Assembly (NCBI GenBank): GCA_020445005.1
Contig: JAGRHM010000125.1
Coordinates: 1-5,529 of the forward strand
DNA length: 5,529 nucleotides
Source of the DNA: Candidatus Competibacteraceae bacterium
GTDB taxonomy: Bacteria > Pseudomonadota > Gammaproteobacteria > Competibacterales > Competibacteraceae
Direction of reading: 5' to 3'
Each line of letters starts with the position of its first letter. The stretch's first letter is position 1. Below the pieces are notes generated by a model, which saw only the letters and a list, made by a program, of their open reading frames with translations, had not been told where the DNA came from and did not search any database. Shown piece by piece: positions 5,204-5,529 of the stretch. A program made the translations under genes and the position numbers.

Positions 5204-5529
5204 ATGATCGACTTTAAAGGCCATCGTTTCGAACAAGACATTATCCTGACCGGTGTTCGTGGGTACCTGGCGTATCCATTGAGTGACCGGAACCTGGAAG
5301 AGATGCGGGCGGAGCGCGGAGTTGAAGTGGATCATTCCAGCGTCTACCGCTGGGTCCAGAAGTTCACGCCGCAACGGGAGGCGGCTTTCCGCAAAGGGAA
5401 GAAGCGCCCGGTGGGTCAGAGTTGGCGGATGGATGAAACGTACATCAAGATCAAGGGCCAGTGGAAATACCTTTACCGCGCCGTCGATCGAGACGGCCAG
5501 ACCATCGACTTCCTGCTCACGGCGCATCG
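5204..5529 (+). CDS. IS6-family DDE transposase, N-terminal part (cut by window edge)
   Basis: The open frame from the ATG at 5204 gives 108 residues before the edge. It opens MIDFKGHRFEQDIIL, matching the short N-terminus usual in IS6/IS26 transposases. A helix-turn-helix region lies about 26-54 (SDRNLEEMRAERGV followed by HSSVYRWVQKF). The first catalytic aspartate is D77 in WRMDETYIKIKG, followed by the family's KYLYRAVDRDG segment. The second D and the E lie beyond the edge. IS6 enzymes move by replicative cointegrate formation and can generate inversions, deletions and composite structures. The frame is open further upstream, but the family N-terminus supports this ATG. No strong ribosome binding site precedes it. 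Confidence 0.93.
   Translation, partial: MIDFKGHRFEQDIILTGVRGYLAYPLSDRNLEEMRAERGVEVDHSSVYRWVQKFTPQREAAFRKGKKRPVGQSWRMDETYIKIKGQWKYLYRAVDRDGQTIDFLLTAH

Larger units (their letters stand above)
5129..5529 (+). mobile_element. IS6-family element, left part (runs off the window)
   Basis: The element begins with GGTTCTGTTGCG at 5129, directly against the integrase fragment, has a leader of about 75 bp, and then the transposase. It is inverted relative to the remnant at 131-246, so both transposases read away from the exporter operon. The far end and any target duplication are outside the window. Confidence 0.88.

Noticed and set aside
1..5529. CRISPR array, tRNA, rRNA or phage-defence gene
   Set aside because: No regularly spaced repeats, no tRNA-like cloverleaf or rRNA segments, and no defence-type protein domains were seen on either strand.

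Overview
The window looks like chromosomal DNA of a Gram-negative bacterium, most likely a gammaproteobacterium. This is inferred from the GC-rich coding style, an envelope-spanning ABC/HlyD-type exporter, and the mix of IS families. No rRNA, tRNA or other taxonomic marker is present, so the assignment is an inference.

Layout, left to right. Positions 1-131 are the 3' end of an AT-rich IS630-family insertion sequence. It is inserted into an IS6-family element, of which only the outer 116 bp remain (131-246, transposase reading leftwards). Then comes an intact three-gene operon on the minus strand, transcribed right to left: a MacB/LolD-type ATPase (3847-4596), a large fused FtsX-type permease with eight predicted membrane segments (1475-3841), and an HlyD/AcrA-type periplasmic adaptor (276-1478). 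The genes are separated by +5 bp and then overlap by 4 bp (ATGA), so they are probably translationally coupled. Upstream of the operon, 4600-5128 contains no intact gene. It holds a possible 12-codon tail of a lost gene, a minus-strand stretch resembling the 3' part of an ORF-less group II intron, and the C-terminal 47 codons of an IS481/IS3-like integrase. At 5129 a second IS6-family element begins. It is inverted relative to the first and runs off the right edge with its transposase open.

Function. The ATPase (all nucleotide-binding motifs intact) should dimerise and power the permease. The adaptor keeps an R-x3-L-x6-S hairpin-tip signature of the kind used by AcrA and MacA to dock on TolC, so the three proteins probably form the inner-membrane and periplasmic part of a TolC-dependent ABC exporter. 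No outer-membrane channel gene is in the window, and the substrate cannot be told from the sequence.

The most interesting feature is architectural. A complete exporter operon is enclosed by inverted IS6-family ends that match at 115 of 116 positions. Its original upstream region has been replaced by mobile-element debris (intron relic, integrase fragment), so its promoter and possibly a fourth gene appear to have been lost or exchanged. I see no convincing undescribed system beyond this.
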